Shown here piece after piece: positions 25,798-35,335 of a stretch of DNA of 64,000 nt. The stretch is taken from the NCBI GenBank assembly GCA_023248635.1, contig JAHFED010000004.1:62001-126000 (forward strand), in the 5' to 3' direction. This stretch comes from Myxococcales bacterium. GTDB taxonomy: Bacteria > Myxococcota > UBA727 > VGSZ01. Under the pieces are notes generated by a model. That model had not been told where the DNA came from, made no database searches, and saw only the letters and a list, made by a program, of their open reading frames with translations. Position numbers and translations under genes: made by a program. The stretch's first letter is position 1. Each line of letters starts with the position of its first letter.

Positions 25798-27168
25798 TTA
25801 GAGGGGATTGAAAGTGCTGACAAGCAAAGGAACCTTGTCCTGAAATTCCAGACTGCCGCCGACGTCGGCAACCTGCCAGAGCACATAATCCCCCTGCACA
25901 TCGCCGACGGCATCGAAGGTCAGATCCCCCGAAGGCCCGATGTAATCGACGTCGTCGCCCTCGAGCAGTCGTGCCGCAATCTCGCCAAAGAAATTACCGC
26001 CGTCGAAGCGGACGCCGCCGCTGCGGCCCGAGACCGCGAAGAGCGCGTTGCGTACGTCTTTTCCGATGGTAGAGCGCGCTTTACTGACTGCCAATGCAGT
26101 GATGAACATGGAATCAAAAGCCTGGGCGCAATAGGACGAGGGGGAGGCGCCGTGCCGCGCGAAGAAGGCCGTCGAAAACTGATCGAAGGCGGGCGAGAGA
26201 GCGTGAAAGGGAACGGTGCCGACGAGCTTGGCCTGCAGCGACCTGGGTGCGTTGGTCTGCAGCTCTTGCAGGAAGGCCGCTTCTTGGGCGCCGTCGCCGG
26301 TGAGGTAGTGGTAGCTGAGCGCGCTGGTGATCAGAGCTGGCTCCAACTGGCCCACCAGTCGAGCTCCCTCGAAGCCGAAGGTCACAAAGACGATGCAGAG
26401 CTCCTCGCTGGGATCAGCGCTCGCCGTGATCGCTGTGACGAAGGCGGCGGCGGCGTCGTCGACTTCGCCTTGGTTGGGGTCTTCGTTGGGAAACGAGCCG
26501 GTGGCGATGACGTCGGCGATGTCGGCGCCGACGCTCTGCCCCTCGTAGTTGTTGACGAACTCTGATTGGAATCCCTGCCCATAGGAGTCGGGACGCGCGA
26601 AGAAGGCGACCTGCGGGCAAGCAGGGAAAGCCAGACCGGTGTCGACGTCGTCGATCCCGTTCTTGGCGATGAACGCCAAGGCCTTGCCCTGCAACACGTC
26701 GGAGGGCGCGGTGCGAAAAAAGAACCCGCTCTCCGCAGAGTTGCGTGCGGCGAGGTCGGTAGAAGTCGCGCAGCACGAGACCAACGGAATTTCGGCAGCG
26801 ATGGCGACGTCGAGGACGGCGTCGGCTTGGCCTGAGGTTTCGGGGCCGACGAAGGCTGTGACGTCTTCGTCGATCAAATCGGTGGCGAGGCTGGCGGCGG
26901 TCGCGGGATCCGAGCCGGTGTCGACGACGACAAGCTCGAGCGGGCGCCCATCGAAGACGCCGCCGGCGGCGTTGACCTGCTCTTGGGCCAGGCGCACGGC
27001 CTTTTGTAGCTCGGTGCCGAAGCTCGCCAGGGCTCCCGAGCTGCTGGCGAGCACACCGATTTTCACGGGCTCCAGTGCTGCTTCGCGCGCGGGAACACAG
27101 GAAGCTCCCCCAATATTGAAAGAAGTAAGAACGACGACGACGACGGCTGATTTGATGCTCGATCTCAT
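25798..27168 (-). CDS. Branched-chain amino-acid-type ABC binding lipoprotein (type 1 PBP)
   Basis: 456 residues; the ATG at 27168 has GGAG seven bases upstream. A lipoprotein-like signal ends at GGASC. The rest is the LivJ fold: VKIGVLASSSGALASFG, AVRLAQEQVNAAGGVFDG, PATAASLATDLIDEDVTAFVGP, SCCATSTDLAA, and a C-terminal half with GTVPFHAL and FDSMFITALAV. No permease or ATPase genes are adjacent, so it is either an orphan transporter component or a sensor subunit. The stop TAA abuts the end of repeat A2. Confidence 0.85.
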   Translation of the reverse strand: MRSSIKSAVVVVVLTSFNIGGASCVPAREAALEPVKIGVLASSSGALASFGTELQKAVRLAQEQVNAAGGVFDGRPLELVVVDTGSDPATAASLATDLIDEDVTAFVGPETSGQADAVLDVAIAAEIPLVSCCATSTDLAARNSAESGFFFRTAPSDVLQGKALAFIAKNGIDDVDTGLAFPACPQVAFFARPDSYGQGFQSEFVNNYEGQSVGADIADVIATGSFPNEDPNQGEVDDAAAAFVTAITASADPSEELCIVFVTFGFEGARLVGQLEPALITSALSYHYLTGDGAQEAAFLQELQTNAPRSLQAKLVGTVPFHALSPAFDQFSTAFFARHGASPSSYCAQAFDSMFITALAVSKARSTIGKDVRNALFAVSGRSGGVRFDGGNFFGEIAARLLEGDDVDYIGPSGDLTFDAVGDVQGDYVLWQVADVGGSLEFQDKVPLLVSTFNPL

Positions 27169-27255
27169 GATGTTCTCCGTCGGCGCAACTGTCATCTCAA
27201 GGCCGCGCTTCGCTTTCTTTTAGGTGCCGGAATGCTCTGAGTAATCAAGATTTCA

Positions 27256-29181
27256 TTATCGAAGATCAAGTCGAGCCTTGAAGGTTTCACCGGATCGAAC
27301 GCGGGCCAGGTAGGCCTCGCGCAGATTGGCATCGGAATTGACCAGGGTGAGCTCGAGGTTTCCCGCGGGCACGGCCACACGCACCAGCGGGGTCTCGCCG
27401 AGCTTCTTCTTGCCCAAAAAGACCGTGGTCCAAGGGACGGTGTCGAGCGTGAGAAAGCCCGTGGCGTCGACGTCGTCTCCACCCTTGGGTGCAGGGATCG
27501 GGGTCTCGGGGTGCGCGGGCTCGACAGCCCTTTCGACGGGCTTTTCGATTGGCTCGGCTCGGCGCGGCGGATCGCGTCTTTTGCGCGGATGGCGCGTTTC
27601 CCCAGCAGCGGGCTCGGCGGCACCGACGACGCTGCCCGAGCCTCCATCGGCGAGGTCGTCGACGGCTTCGGGCGCTTCGCCGCGCAGCTCCTCGAGCGAG
27701 GCCACGATGAGCCCCACATCGGCGGCTGCGACCCCGGCGTCATCGACTCTGGGGGAACGCACGGTGACTGCCTCGTCTTCGCCCTGCAAGGAACGCCGGC
27801 GCGCATCGATGCCCAAGACGACGACCACGGCGATGAGCACCCCACACAGGGCGGCGACAACGGGGACCAGCAGCGAGCGCGGCTTCGGCAGCGGCACCAC
27901 GGTCGACGTTTTCGTGACCGACGCCGGCAAGGGAGCAACCACCAAGGCCGACGTCGACGGCGTCGATCCCGAGGCAGGCTTTGGCTGCTCCTGCGTCTGG
28001 GCGGGGGGAGCAGCGAGCGCGGGTCGCAGCTGGGGGGCAGAGGTCGCGCCGTCGCCCTCGGCCGTGATCAGCGCCGAGCTGCGCTGGGGCGAGGGGGTCG
28101 GGGGATCGCCAGCGAGCTCGGAGGGTTGCAGGGCCAGCCGCGGCAAATCCAGGGCCGAGTCCCCACGTTTGCCGTCGTCGTCGTCGTCGTCTTTGATCTC
28201 ACCTTGCTGGTTCAGGCAGGTCTCGAGCACCGCGCGTTGCTTCTCGATGACGTCCTTGAAGAGCTGCTGCATCAGCTCCTTCACCTGTGCTGGCTTGAAG
28301 CGATCCCCCGCGGCGACGATGCCGTCTTCGAGCGCATCCTTGAATTCGTCGGCGCTGGCAAAGCGCTGGTTTCGATCCTTGGCGAGGGACTTCAAGCACA
28401 CCTTGGCGAGGTCCGGCGAGCACTCGGCGTTCACCCGCACCGGTGAGATGGGCGGTTCCTGCAACACGCGCTCGACGGAGCGCACGATGGTCTCGGCCTT
28501 GTAAAGACGCCGACCCGCCAACATCTCCCAAAGCACGATGCCGGCGGCGAAGACGTCGGAGCGGGCGTCGAGGGGCTCACCGCGCACCTGTTCTGGGCTC
28601 ATGTAGGCATACTTGCCCTTGAGCGTTCCAGCGTCGGTTTCTTGCACGCGCATCGCCGCTTTTGCAATGCCAAAATCAACCAACTTTGGCAAACCATCAT
28701 AGGTCACAAGAATGTTCTGCGGGCTCACATCCCGATGGATGATCTGGAGCGGCCGTCCTCGAGCGTCGCGCGCTGTGTGCGCCGCTTGCAAGCCATCGAG
28801 AACGCTGAGAAACAAGCCAGCCCACAACGTCGACTTCGGATAAGAACCGCTGCGTTTTGCAATGCGTAAAACGACGCCAAGATTCTGGCCGTCGATGTAT
28901 TCCATGACCATGAAATAGCGTCCGTCGACCTCGCCGACGTCGAAGGTGTGGCCGATGTTGGGGTGGTTCAGCGCCATCGAGAGCCGGGCTTCGTCGAGGA
29001 AGGAGCTCACGAGCATGGGATCGCCTGTGAGGTGGCTGTGCAGCCGTTTGACGACGAGGAGCTTTTCGATGCCCGCCGGTCCCGGCGCGTGGGCGAGGTA
29101 GATCTTGCCCATCCCGCCATGTCCGATGCGGCCCAGGAGCACGTACTTGCCAAGACGGCGTCGTGCTGTCGGCTTCATCAC
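27256..29181 (-). CDS. Transmembrane Ser/Thr protein kinase with PEGA domain
   Basis: 641 residues. Kinase domain 12-285: GRIGHGGMGKIYLA, VVKRLH, IIHRDVSPQN, LVDFGIAK, YMSPEQVRGEPLDARSD, all with catalytic residues kept. A helical segment and a disordered Pro/Ser/Asp region (with DDDDDD) lead to a membrane helix near 450 (LLVPVVAALCGVLIAVVVVLG). The C-terminal 70 residues are a PEGA-like domain (FLTLDTVPWTTVFLGKKKLGETPL). It is the same architecture as the kinase at 16167 but has no repeat-derived linker. The start is ATG at 29181 or 29178. Confidence 0.92.
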   Translation of the reverse strand: MMKPTARRRLGKYVLLGRIGHGGMGKIYLAHAPGPAGIEKLLVVKRLHSHLTGDPMLVSSFLDEARLSMALNHPNIGHTFDVGEVDGRYFMVMEYIDGQNLGVVLRIAKRSGSYPKSTLWAGLFLSVLDGLQAAHTARDARGRPLQIIHRDVSPQNILVTYDGLPKLVDFGIAKAAMRVQETDAGTLKGKYAYMSPEQVRGEPLDARSDVFAAGIVLWEMLAGRRLYKAETIVRSVERVLQEPPISPVRVNAECSPDLAKVCLKSLAKDRNQRFASADEFKDALEDGIVAAGDRFKPAQVKELMQQLFKDVIEKQRAVLETCLNQQGEIKDDDDDDGKRGDSALDLPRLALQPSELAGDPPTPSPQRSSALITAEGDGATSAPQLRPALAAPPAQTQEQPKPASGSTPSTSALVVAPLPASVTKTSTVVPLPKPRSLLVPVVAALCGVLIAVVVVLGIDARRRSLQGEDEAVTVRSPRVDDAGVAAADVGLIVASLEELRGEAPEAVDDLADGGSGSVVGAAEPAAGETRHPRKRRDPPRRAEPIEKPVERAVEPAHPETPIPAPKGGDDVDATGFLTLDTVPWTTVFLGKKKLGETPLVRVAVPAGNLELTLVNSDANLREAYLARVRSGETFKARLDLR

Positions 29182-29509
29182 CAGCCGGTCGACCTCGGCA
29201 CCTTCCAGATCAGCCTCCGCTGTGGGGAATGGTCCTCCCTCCCAACCGTTGAGTCAAAGCGACGACTGCGGCGTTGGCGTGCCTTCGGTACACCTGGCTG
29301 CCGTCGACGCCGACCTGCTCCTGGCTCCTCACGGCCTGCGGGCGCTGTGTGGCGGTGGTGTGGATCGGGGGTGGGGCACCCGGTGAGAAAGCCTCGACGC
29401 AGTGCGCGTCGACGTCGACGCACCGCATTGCGATGCCTTCACACCTCGGCAGTCGGCCGATGGCAAACGGCCCGGAACCTGCTCAAAGGGACGAGTCTTG
29501 GAGGCTCGA
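29182..29509. other. 328-base divergent intergenic region
   Basis: Between a kinase gene (minus) and a glycosyltransferase gene (plus). It has no gene or clear promoter; small GTCGAC palindromes are present at 29405-29421. The forward gene has a strong GGAGG six bases before its ATG. Confidence 0.45.
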
Positions 29510-30700
29510 ATGCAAGCGCAGACGAAGACGAAGACGACGCAACCCACGGTGTTTTTTGCTCTGGCTTCGGAGGGGATGGGACACGCGACCCGCGCGGCTC
29601 CCTTGATCGATGCGCTCCGGGCCCGCGGCTACGGCGTCGAGGTCTTCTGCGGCGGTCGCGTGGCGGCCTTCCTGCGCACCCGCGTCGGCCACGTCAACGA
29701 GCATTTCTTCATTCCGCTGCACTACACGAACAACCGGCTCGACATGTGGAAGTCCTTCAAGGGCTCCATGGCGCGCATCGTCCCTTGCCTGCAGGAGGCC
29801 TGGAAGCTCTTCTGGCGCATGGTCGACGAGAAGCCCGTCGCTGTGATCTCCGACTTCGAATTCATGTCCGCTTGGTTGGGCTGGTGGTCGCGCACCCCCG
29901 TCATCTGCGTCGACAACATGCACCTCATCACCCACGGCCTCATGCCGGAGCCGGCAACGAAGAAGGCGCAGCAGGAGAAGAAGGCCATCGCGCGGGCCAT
30001 CTGGTGGAACCAGCCCGTCGTCGACAAGATCCTCATCACCTGCTTTTGGCAGCCCGGACTCAAGGCCGGCGTCGACGCCGACAAGGTGCGCTTCGTGCCC
30101 TGCGCTGCCCGTCCCGAGGTGCTCGCGCGCCGTCACCGCACCCGCACCAACGGCCCCGTGCTCGTCTACCAGACGTCGTCGACCAACCGGGATCTTCCCG
30201 GAACCCTGCACGAGGCCGCTGCGCGCGCAGGCCTGAAGTTCGTCGTCTACGGCGCCGGCCGACCAGCCTCGGTGGATGGTCCGGTGGAGTACCGGGCCTT
30301 CTCCGAGAGCGGCTTCCTCGACGACCTCGCTGCCGCGCCTTTCTGCATCGTCAACGGCGGCCACAGCACCATGGTTGAAGCCCTCGCGCTCGGGAAACCC
30401 GTGCTCAGCGAGCCCATCCAAAAGCAATACGAGCAACAGGCCAACGCCGTCGGTCTCGAGGCTCTTGGCGTCGGCAAAGGCGTCGACAAGATGACAGCCG
30501 AAGCCATCGTCGAATTCGCCCAGCGGGTGCCGGCCATGCGCGAGCGCGCTGCCGAGCTCAGCCACGTCGTCGACAACGCGGGCCTGGCCGATGCCGTCGA
30601 GGATTGTCTGCGCGAGCTCGATCCGGTGCGTGCCTTGGCCCCGCGCCACGCGACCATCAGCATGCTCGTCGACGACGACTACGCCCGCGCTGCCGAATAG
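29510..30700 (+). CDS. MJ1255/VC2487-type glycosyltransferase
   Basis: 396 residues from the ATG at 29510, with GGAGG six bases upstream. It has the GT-B pattern of MurG and UDP-glucuronosyl-type enzymes: N-terminal FALASEGMGHATRA (Gly-x-Gly-His) and C-terminal VNGGHSTMVEALALGKP with the donor-binding segment EPIQKQYEQQANA. The family (named for MJ1255 and VC2487) is predicted to use nucleotide sugars, with acceptor unknown. It is cytoplasmic, with no membrane segment. Confidence 0.82.
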   Translation: MQAQTKTKTTQPTVFFALASEGMGHATRAAPLIDALRARGYGVEVFCGGRVAAFLRTRVGHVNEHFFIPLHYTNNRLDMWKSFKGSMARIVPCLQEAWKLFWRMVDEKPVAVISDFEFMSAWLGWWSRTPVICVDNMHLITHGLMPEPATKKAQQEKKAIARAIWWNQPVVDKILITCFWQPGLKAGVDADKVRFVPCAARPEVLARRHRTRTNGPVLVYQTSSTNRDLPGTLHEAAARAGLKFVVYGAGRPASVDGPVEYRAFSESGFLDDLAAAPFCIVNGGHSTMVEALALGKPVLSEPIQKQYEQQANAVGLEALGVGKGVDKMTAEAIVEFAQRVPAMRERAAELSHVVDNAGLADAVEDCLRELDPVRALAPRHATISMLVDDDYARAAE

Positions 30701-30767
30701 GTCGACGACTTGTGGCTTGGCAGCAACGGCGGTTGTCCCAACGCACCTCCGAGCCTAGAGTCTGGTC

Positions 30768-31110
<343 letters not shown>

Positions 31111-31124
31111 AGGAAGCACTTTGC

Positions 31125-31214
31125 GTGAAGACGCGCGAGCGCCTTGAAGTTTGGATGTTCAAGACGCGCCAGCGTCTTGAAGTTTGGATGTTCAAGACGC
31201 GCCAGCGTCTTGAA
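31125..31214. repeat. Repeat D array, three hairpins
   Basis: A decayed hairpin (31125-31148, loop GCGA) and two perfect ones (31158-31181 and 31191-31214) with arms TTCAAGACGC/GCGTCTTGAA and a GCCA loop. The period is exactly 33 bases with the linker GTTTGGATG. The last arm runs into the tRNA-Ala promoter. Confidence 0.92.
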
Positions 31215-31237
31215 GTTGTCCCCCGCCGCGCTAGGGT
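31210..31237 (+). promoter_or_regulatory. Putative promoter of tRNA-Ala
   Basis: TTGAAG (31210-31215), 16 bases, then TAGGGT (31232-31237); the mature tRNA starts 13 bases later. The -35 hexamer is made mostly by the end of the last repeat D arm. Four of six bases match in each box. Confidence 0.5.
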
Positions 31238-31249
31238 CCTCGACGGTGT

Positions 31250-31325
31250 GGGGTTGTAGCTCAGTTGGGAGAGCGCGAGCTTTGCAAGCTTGAGGTCGTC
31301 GGTTCGATCCCGTCCAGCTCCACCA
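31250..31325 (+). tRNA. tRNA-Ala (TGC)
   Basis: A full cloverleaf of 76 bases with encoded CCA. The acceptor GGGGTTG pairs with CAGCTCC, the D arm contains TAGCTCAGTTGGGAGAGC, the anticodon stem CGAGC/GCTTG carries TGC at 34-36, and the T loop is TTCGATC. It stands alone, not in an rRNA operon. Confidence 0.95.
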
Positions 31326-31329
31326 AGTG

Positions 31330-31364
31330 AACCCCTTGCTTCGGCAGGGGGTTTTCATTTTTTT
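31330..31364 (+). terminator. Intrinsic terminator after tRNA-Ala
   Basis: AACCCCTTGC (31330-31339) pairs with GCAGGGGGTT (31344-31353) around TTCG, then a long T tract to 31364. Confidence 0.9.
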
Positions 31365-31412
31365 CTGACTTCGGGCCAACAAGCAGCGCCGCTGGCGGTG
31401 CGTTTCGGTGAA

Positions 31413-31537
31413 TTCATCGCCGCCAGGCGATGAACGTGTAGACAATTCACCGACACGCGAAGCGCTGTCGGTGAATTCATCGCCGCCAGGCGATGAACGT
31501 GTAGACAATTCACCGACACGCAAAGCGTGTCGGTGAA
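31413..31537. repeat. Repeat A array, A1-A2-A1-A2
   Basis: A1 at 31413-31434 and 31476-31497 (arms TTCATCGCC/GGCGATGAA, loop GCCA) alternate with A2 at 31446-31475 and 31509-31537 (arms TTCACCGACA/TGTCGGTGAA). Linkers are CGTGTAGACAA. The A1+A2 unit is 63 bases. The array lies between the tRNA-Ala terminator and a convergent PilZ gene. Confidence 0.92.
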
Positions 31538-31548
31538 TTCACTGAAGC

Positions 31549-32223
31549 TCATCGCCCGCGCCGCAGGGCCGCGGCCTCGGTCTCCGCTTTTCGCACCCGC
31601 GCTTGCTGGGCGAAGACGTGGCTCACGATGCGATCGCGGTGCCCTTCGCGGATCTCTGTGAAACGGATCCCATAAGACGTCCCCTCGACGCCCATCTCCG
31701 AGCGGGAGACCACGCCTTTGGCGACGATGATCCCGTCGGGGATCTTGATCTCAAGCGCCACGGTGGAGCCCAAGGGAAGGGCCGGACCGGGTGTCGAGAC
31801 AGCGAGCCCGCCCCCACCCAGATTGACCAGCTTCACCGGTGTGAAGATCGGGTTGGCGTCGGTCGCGATCTGGACCTCGGCCCCAGACTTTTCGAGCCGT
31901 ACGAAGTCTCGGCGCTGGACGAGAGTGGCACCCGCGAGCACCTTGAAGCTGCCGATGAGCACCAAGCCCTCGGGTTCCTGCGTCACGCGCGACTGGACGC
32001 CAACGACGGGGCACTCAAGCCGGCCGAGGTATGCCGTCATCGGCCGTCCGACGAAGCTCACCTCCAGCACGTCGCCCGGCCTCGAGTGGCACGACACCAG
32101 GGGCGCAGAGACCAGATCGACGGTGAGCGGCACCCAGCACTCCTCCTCGACCTTGAGCAGGACGCGGGCGCCGGGGCCTAGAAGTGCGAAAGGGTCCAAC
32201 GTCGACAAGGGGCAGATCTCCAA
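31549..32223 (-). CDS. YcgR-like protein with C-terminal PilZ domain
   Basis: 224 residues. The N-terminal half (about 1-105) is a beta-rich domain like YcgR-N. A PilZ domain follows from about 108: QRRDFVRLE (RxxxR motif) and LVNLGGGGLAVST, a variant of (D/N)xSxxG with Gly at the Ser position, then GIRFTEI. Such proteins bind c-di-GMP and act on flagella or other motility and surface functions. With a CheY gene and a second PilZ protein in the window, a motility link is plausible but unproven. Confidence 0.78.
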   Translation of the reverse strand: MEICPLSTLDPFALLGPGARVLLKVEEECWVPLTVDLVSAPLVSCHSRPGDVLEVSFVGRPMTAYLGRLECPVVGVQSRVTQEPEGLVLIGSFKVLAGATLVQRRDFVRLEKSGAEVQIATDANPIFTPVKLVNLGGGGLAVSTPGPALPLGSTVALEIKIPDGIIVAKGVVSRSEMGVEGTSYGIRFTEIREGHRDRIVSHVFAQQARVRKAETEAAALRRGR

Positions 32224-32409
32224 TTCCCCCCCGAAGGTAGCGTGCTGCCGTCGACTGGTTCAATGCGCGCGAGGTCAAGAGGCGCCCAGGGACGGCTGCA
32301 GCCTTACCGCCGGTCGTTGCCCGCTGGGCCAACCGCCGCCCTCGCCGCGCCTCGGCCACGGCCGTCATCGCCCAATGCCCTGCGCGGGTCGTGCTAGGAC
32401 GGATCTTGT

Positions 32410-34620
32410 ATGAGTGAAGGCGGCCCCTCGACGACGTCAGCGCCGGTGCGTGGTCCTTGGCTGTCGCATCCCGTCGTCGACGTCCTCATCGGTTGTGGCT
32501 TGTGCTCTCTGCCGTTGGCGCTGCTGGCCGACTTCGCCGCCGCCCGCGCAGCATCGGCCACCCTTGTCGTCGCTGGTGCTTTGTCGGTGCTGATCAACGG
32601 TCCGCACTATGCGGCCACCCTCGTGCGCGCCTTTCGCTTGGGGGGGCGACACCGGCAGCTCCTCATCATCGCCAGTGTCGTCGCCGTCGTCGTCGTCGCC
32701 GCTGCTCATGCGCTGCCTCTGATCTTGCCCTGGCTCTTCAGCGCCTATCTCACGTGGAGCCCCTGGCACTACGCCACCCAGAACCACGGCGTGGGCTTGG
32801 TGCTGCTCGCCCGCGACGGCAACGCGCCCGCCGCCGCCCCGACGACGAACGAGCGACGCCTGCTGAAGATGGTGCACGTGCTGATGGCGACGTCGGCGAT
32901 CGTGGCCACCCATGTCGGACCGCGCGAGCCCATGTTGGTGCGCGTGGGCATCGGCCCCCTGGCAGGCTTCGTCGTCGCCGTCGTCGCCGTCGTCTTGGGC
33001 GCGCTGCTCACGCTGGGGGTGGTGCGGCGCTTGCGTCGGCGGGGGGCGCGCTGGCGGGGCTTGGCGCTGGTGGCGATGCTGGTGTCGACGAGCCTGGTGT
33101 GGTTTGCGGTGCCGGTCCTCTTGTCGCGCAACGGCTCGCTCCTCTACGCCGCCGGCGCTGTGGCCTTGCTGCATTGCGCCCAGTACCTGTGGATCACCCA
33201 CTTCGTCGAAGGCCGCGCCGCCTTCCTCGAGGAACGCACTTTCGACGGCGTCGCTTGGGCGGCCTTGGTGCTGTCCGCCGGCGTCGGCCTCTTCACTCTG
33301 GTGCCCTGGCTGGCCTCGCGCGGGCTGGGCTACGACCTCATCATTTCCCTGCTGATCTTGCAGGCGGTGGTGAACCTGCACCACTTCGTCGTCGACGCGA
33401 GCATATGGCGCCTGCGCGATCCAGCGGTGCGGACGCCGATTTTTTCGGGCCACCAGCGCGCACTGGCGGGCCGCGAGCGGGTGTCGAACACCAAGGCCAT
33501 GCTGTGGAGCCTGCCGGCCGTGCTGCTGCTGCTGCTGGGCACCGTCGACGTCGTGCAGCTGGCGGGCACCCGCAGCGATGCTCCCGAGGAGCTGCGCGAT
33601 CGCGTCCTGGCAATCAACGAAAGCGACTCGCGCCTCTGGTTGCGCCAGGCCCAAGACGCCACTGCCGTCGGCGATCTAGATGGCGCCAAGGCCGACCTCG
33701 CGCGGGCTGTGGACCTCTCACCCTGGAACGCCGATGCCCAGCGCGCCCTCGCCCGCTTGCACATCGTTGCCGGCCGCGACGACGAAGCCTGGTCCCGCTT
33801 TCAGGCCATGCCCCCCAGCCTCGTCGACGACGAAAGCGCGCTGCTCTTTGCCGGAGTGGCCGAACGCCTAGGCAAGCTCGAGGAGGCCGAGGGCCTCGCC
33901 CGCCGCGCGCTCGGGGACAGCGAGGAGGTGAGCGTCGCCGAGGTCGACGCGCGACACATCTTGGGCTCGGTCTTGATGAAGGGTGGCAAGAACGCCGAAG
34001 CGCGGAGCGAGCTGAAGCGAGGGCTCGACGACGCCGAAGCCGCCTTGGGTCACGATCCCTTGGGCCGCGGAGAGTTCCTCGAGCTGGGACTTGCCCTCGC
34101 CGACGTCGACGTCGCGCTGAAGCAGGGCGATCCGGCGCTGGTGCTCTTCGAGCGTGCTCTTGACGGTGCCCGCAAGGCCGACCGCGCCGACGTCGCCTTT
34201 CACGCCCTCACCGGCCGTGCGCGCATCTTCATGGAACGCCAGGACCACATCGCCGCCCTTGACGCCTTTCAGTCGGCGTTGCGCTTCGTCGACGACGTCA
34301 AAACCGATCCCGAGCGGGTTTCGCGGGCCTGGCTCGACTACGCCAGCTTGCTGGCCCGCAGTGATGCCCCCATGCGAGTGCGCTTCGCCTGCGCCCTGAG
34401 GGCCCGCGCTGCCGCCGAAAGGATGCCTGCGGGAAAGACCAAGGACGAGCTGCTGAGCTTCGTCACCGCAGCCACCCGCTACGTCGAAGAAGTGCTCGCC
34501 CCCGACGATGCAGCGTCGGTTCGCCAAGACGTCAACGCCGTCGCTGCCGACTCCCTCTTGCTCGCCTATCCCGACCCGACGACACCCCGGCGACGCCCGC
34601 CAGCCCTTGAGGATCCATGA
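32410..34620 (+). CDS. Polytopic membrane protein with C-terminal TPR repeats
   Basis: 736 residues. Residues 15-380 hold about ten membrane helices with conserved-looking polar motifs inside or next to them: LINGPHYAATL, YLTWSPWHYATQNHG and VNLHHFVVDASIWRLRDP. The His and Trp residues could bind metal or a lipid headgroup. Residues 395-700 are helical TPR-type repeats (AKADLARAVDLSPWNADAQRALARLH). I recall similar uncharacterised proteins in Planctomycetes and Myxococcota but know no function. The stop overlaps the start of the peroxiredoxin gene as ATGA, so the two are translationally coupled. Confidence 0.72.
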   Translation: MSEGGPSTTSAPVRGPWLSHPVVDVLIGCGLCSLPLALLADFAAARAASATLVVAGALSVLINGPHYAATLVRAFRLGGRHRQLLIIASVVAVVVVAAAHALPLILPWLFSAYLTWSPWHYATQNHGVGLVLLARDGNAPAAAPTTNERRLLKMVHVLMATSAIVATHVGPREPMLVRVGIGPLAGFVVAVVAVVLGALLTLGVVRRLRRRGARWRGLALVAMLVSTSLVWFAVPVLLSRNGSLLYAAGAVALLHCAQYLWITHFVEGRAAFLEERTFDGVAWAALVLSAGVGLFTLVPWLASRGLGYDLIISLLILQAVVNLHHFVVDASIWRLRDPAVRTPIFSGHQRALAGRERVSNTKAMLWSLPAVLLLLLGTVDVVQLAGTRSDAPEELRDRVLAINESDSRLWLRQAQDATAVGDLDGAKADLARAVDLSPWNADAQRALARLHIVAGRDDEAWSRFQAMPPSLVDDESALLFAGVAERLGKLEEAEGLARRALGDSEEVSVAEVDARHILGSVLMKGGKNAEARSELKRGLDDAEAALGHDPLGRGEFLELGLALADVDVALKQGDPALVLFERALDGARKADRADVAFHALTGRARIFMERQDHIAALDAFQSALRFVDDVKTDPERVSRAWLDYASLLARSDAPMRVRFACALRARAAAERMPAGKTKDELLSFVTAATRYVEEVLAPDDAASVRQDVNAVAADSLLLAYPDPTTPRRRPPALEDP

Positions 34621-35261
34621 TCACGAAGAAGAAGCCCGCCGCTGCCAAGACCAAAGCCAAAGTCCCTGCCCCAACGAAGGCGCCGGCAAGGAAGACGTCG
34701 GAAAAGGCGCCGACGTCGACGACAGCGAAGAGAAAGGCTGCTCCCAAAACAGCAACGGCGAAGAAGGCGGCGCGAGCCCAGGTCGGCGCATCGTCGTCGG
34801 CGCTGGCCGAGGGTGCCAAGGCTCCGCCGTTTTCTTTGCCTGGTGATGATGGCAAAATACACAGTCTCGCTGCACACAAGGGGACGCCCATCGTGCTCTA
34901 TTTCTATCCCCGCGACGACACGCCGGGATGCACGATCGAAGCCTGCGACTTCCGCGACAACCTGGTGCGTTTGAAGAGCAAGGGCGCCGTCGTCTACGGC
35001 ATCAGCCGCGACACCCTCAAGAGCCACGACAAATTCCGCACGAAGTTCAACCTGAACTTCCCCTTGCTCTCCGACGAGGATTTGCTCGTGCACCGCGCCT
35101 ACGGCGCTTGGGGCAAAAAGATGATGTACGGCAAAGAGGTCGAAGGGACGATCCGCTCGACCTTCTTGATCGACGGCGAAGGAGCCATCCACCGAGCCTG
35201 GCCGCGGGTCAAGGTCGAAGGCCACGTCGATGCGGTCTTGCAAGCTCTCGAGCAGCTCTGA
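34617..35261 (+). CDS. bcp: Bcp-type peroxiredoxin with histone H1-like Lys/Ala tail
   Basis: 214 residues. The last 150 are a thioredoxin-dependent Bcp/PrxQ peroxiredoxin: FYPRDDTPGCTIEACDF, with peroxidatic C105 and resolving C110, five residues apart as in PrxQ, then VVYGISRDT and FPLLSDED. The first 60 residues are extra: a Lys/Ala/Pro/Thr repeat (KPAAAKTKAKVPAPTKAPAR) like the C-terminal tail of histone H1. Typical Bcp is about 155 residues. The tail could bind DNA or RNA, placing the enzyme at the nucleoid, which is inference. The stop TGA overlaps the flank of repeat A. Confidence 0.88.
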   Translation: MITKKKPAAAKTKAKVPAPTKAPARKTSEKAPTSTTAKRKAAPKTATAKKAARAQVGASSSALAEGAKAPPFSLPGDDGKIHSLAAHKGTPIVLYFYPRDDTPGCTIEACDFRDNLVRLKSKGAVVYGISRDTLKSHDKFRTKFNLNFPLLSDEDLLVHRAYGAWGKKMMYGKEVEGTIRSTFLIDGEGAIHRAWPRVKVEGHVDAVLQALEQL

Positions 35262-35262
35262 A

Positions 35263-35325
35263 TTCATCGCCGCCAGGCGATGAACCTGTAGACAATTCAC
35301 CGACACGCAAGGCGCTGTCGGTGAA
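35263..35325. repeat. Repeat A, one A1-A2 unit
   Basis: A1 at 35263-35284 (loop GCCA), linker CCTGTAGACAA and A2 at 35296-35325, exactly one 63-base unit, plus a broken A1 start to about 35335. It lies between convergent genes whose stops are at 35261 and 35336. Confidence 0.9.
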
Positions 35326-35335
35326 TTCATCGCCG

